DNA of 34,466 nt from Candidatus Woesebacteria bacterium RIFCSPLOWO2_01_FULL_44_24b (lineage in GTDB: Bacteria; Patescibacteriota; Microgenomatia; UBA8517), in NCBI GenBank assembly GCA_001793235.1, contig MGHM01000004.1, forward strand, positions 1 to 34,466, given 5' to 3'. The stretch's first letter is position 1; every line of letters begins with the position of its first letter. A program made the translations under genes and the position numbers. Below are positions 33,646-34,466 of this stretch, in pieces. The notes under the pieces are model-generated. The model saw nothing but the letters and a program-made list of their open reading frames with translations. It made no database searches and had not been told where the DNA came from.

Positions 33646-34466
33646 ATGTTTTACAAATTTCTCATTAAACCGGTGTTTTTTATACTGGATGCCGAATTTG
33701 TTCACAACAGCATTACTTTTGCCGGTAAATTATTGGGCTCATTTTCATTCACTAAGGACTTTACCAAAAATTTATTATATTTTAGTGACAAAAAATTAGA
33801 ACAAAAAATTGCTGGAATCAAGTTTGATAATCCGATTGGCCTTTCGGCCGGTTTTGACTACAACGCGGAGTTAACTCAAATACTTCCTTCTGTTGGCTTT
33901 GGTTTTGAAACTGTTGGAACGATTACCAATATCCCATATGAGGGCAACCCCAAGCCGAGGCTCGGGAGGCTGCCGAAATCCAAGTCACTTCTTGTAAATA
34001 AGGGGTTTAAGAGCGAGGGAGTAGACGAAGTTATCAAGAAATTGAAGAGATTAAGGTTTGAAATTCCGATTGGGCTCAGTGTAGGCAGGAGTAACTCCGC
34101 GACTCTGAAAACTATTGAGGAAAGCATTGGTGACATCATAGAGTCATTTAAAAAATTTGAGGCTGCAAAATTGGCTACCGCTTATTATGAGCTAAATATA
34201 AGTTGCCCGAATTTAATCCATGGCGGGAAAAATATAACGTTTTATCCGCCCAAGAACCTTGAAAAATTGCTTGCAAAAATTGATAAATTGAACCTAAAAA
34301 AGCCACTTTTTATAAAAATGCCTATAACTGAGCCGAACTTGGCCACAGAAAAGATGCTTGACACAATTGTTAAATATAAAGTTTCGGGCGTTATATTCGG
34401 TAATTTACAAAAAGACCGGACAAACCCGACTTTAGATAAAGCCGAAGTGGCAGCTGCTACGGCGGG
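33646..34466 (+). CDS. pyrD: Dihydroorotate dehydrogenase (partial, runs off the right edge)
   Basis: MFYKFLIKPVFFILDAEFVHNSITFAGKLLG...NPIGLSAGFDYNAELTQILPSVGFGFETVGTIT...YYELNISCPN; absent from ORF track because no stop in window. Confidence 0.93.
   Translation, partial: MFYKFLIKPVFFILDAEFVHNSITFAGKLLGSFSFTKDFTKNLLYFSDKKLEQKIAGIKFDNPIGLSAGFDYNAELTQILPSVGFGFETVGTITNIPYEGNPKPRLGRLPKSKSLLVNKGFKSEGVDEVIKKLKRLRFEIPIGLSVGRSNSATLKTIEESIGDIIESFKKFEAAKLATAYYELNISCPNLIHGGKNITFYPPKNLEKLLAKIDKLNLKKPLFIKMPITEPNLATEKMLDTIVKYKVSGVIFGNLQKDRTNPTLDKAEVAAATA

Overview
The window reads as an ordinary-looking but very compact bacterial chromosome segment. It probably comes from a Candidate Phyla Radiation / Patescibacteria (Microgenomates-like) genome; this placement is inferred from gene content and protein style and was not tested. 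Recognisable blocks: a translation operon on the minus strand (thrS, infC, rpmI, rplT, pheS, pheT), pheA, a PPIase-less trigger factor, dinB, pyrG, pyrD (partial), a DRG-type GTPase, an ABC exporter, an Nramp-like transporter, a C39-like protein/VKOR/DsbA operon, a GT39-like membrane protein, several SAM methyltransferases and 14 tRNA genes. No CRISPR array, transposase, prophage or rRNA was seen. The most interesting signals are mostly non-coding: (1) -10 boxes repeatedly 5-8 nt from start codons without Shine-Dalgarno (leaderless mRNAs), including divergent pairs with start codons 16-43 bp apart; (2) a leader at ~10054-10200 with mutually exclusive antiterminator/terminator stems and an exact complement of the downstream SD; (3) a candidate ~80-nt sRNA at 19483-19564 with its own promoter and terminator; (4) a perfect 61-bp inverted repeat forming the promoter of two tRNA-Leu genes; (5) an AGCARAGCTTG motif next to duplicated tRNA 5' fragments at several tRNA loci; (6) GC-rich palindromes and an AT-rich repeat, some inserted in frame inside dinB and the DRG GTPase. 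All calls come from reading the sequence by eye and the supplied ORF track; no database search was run.
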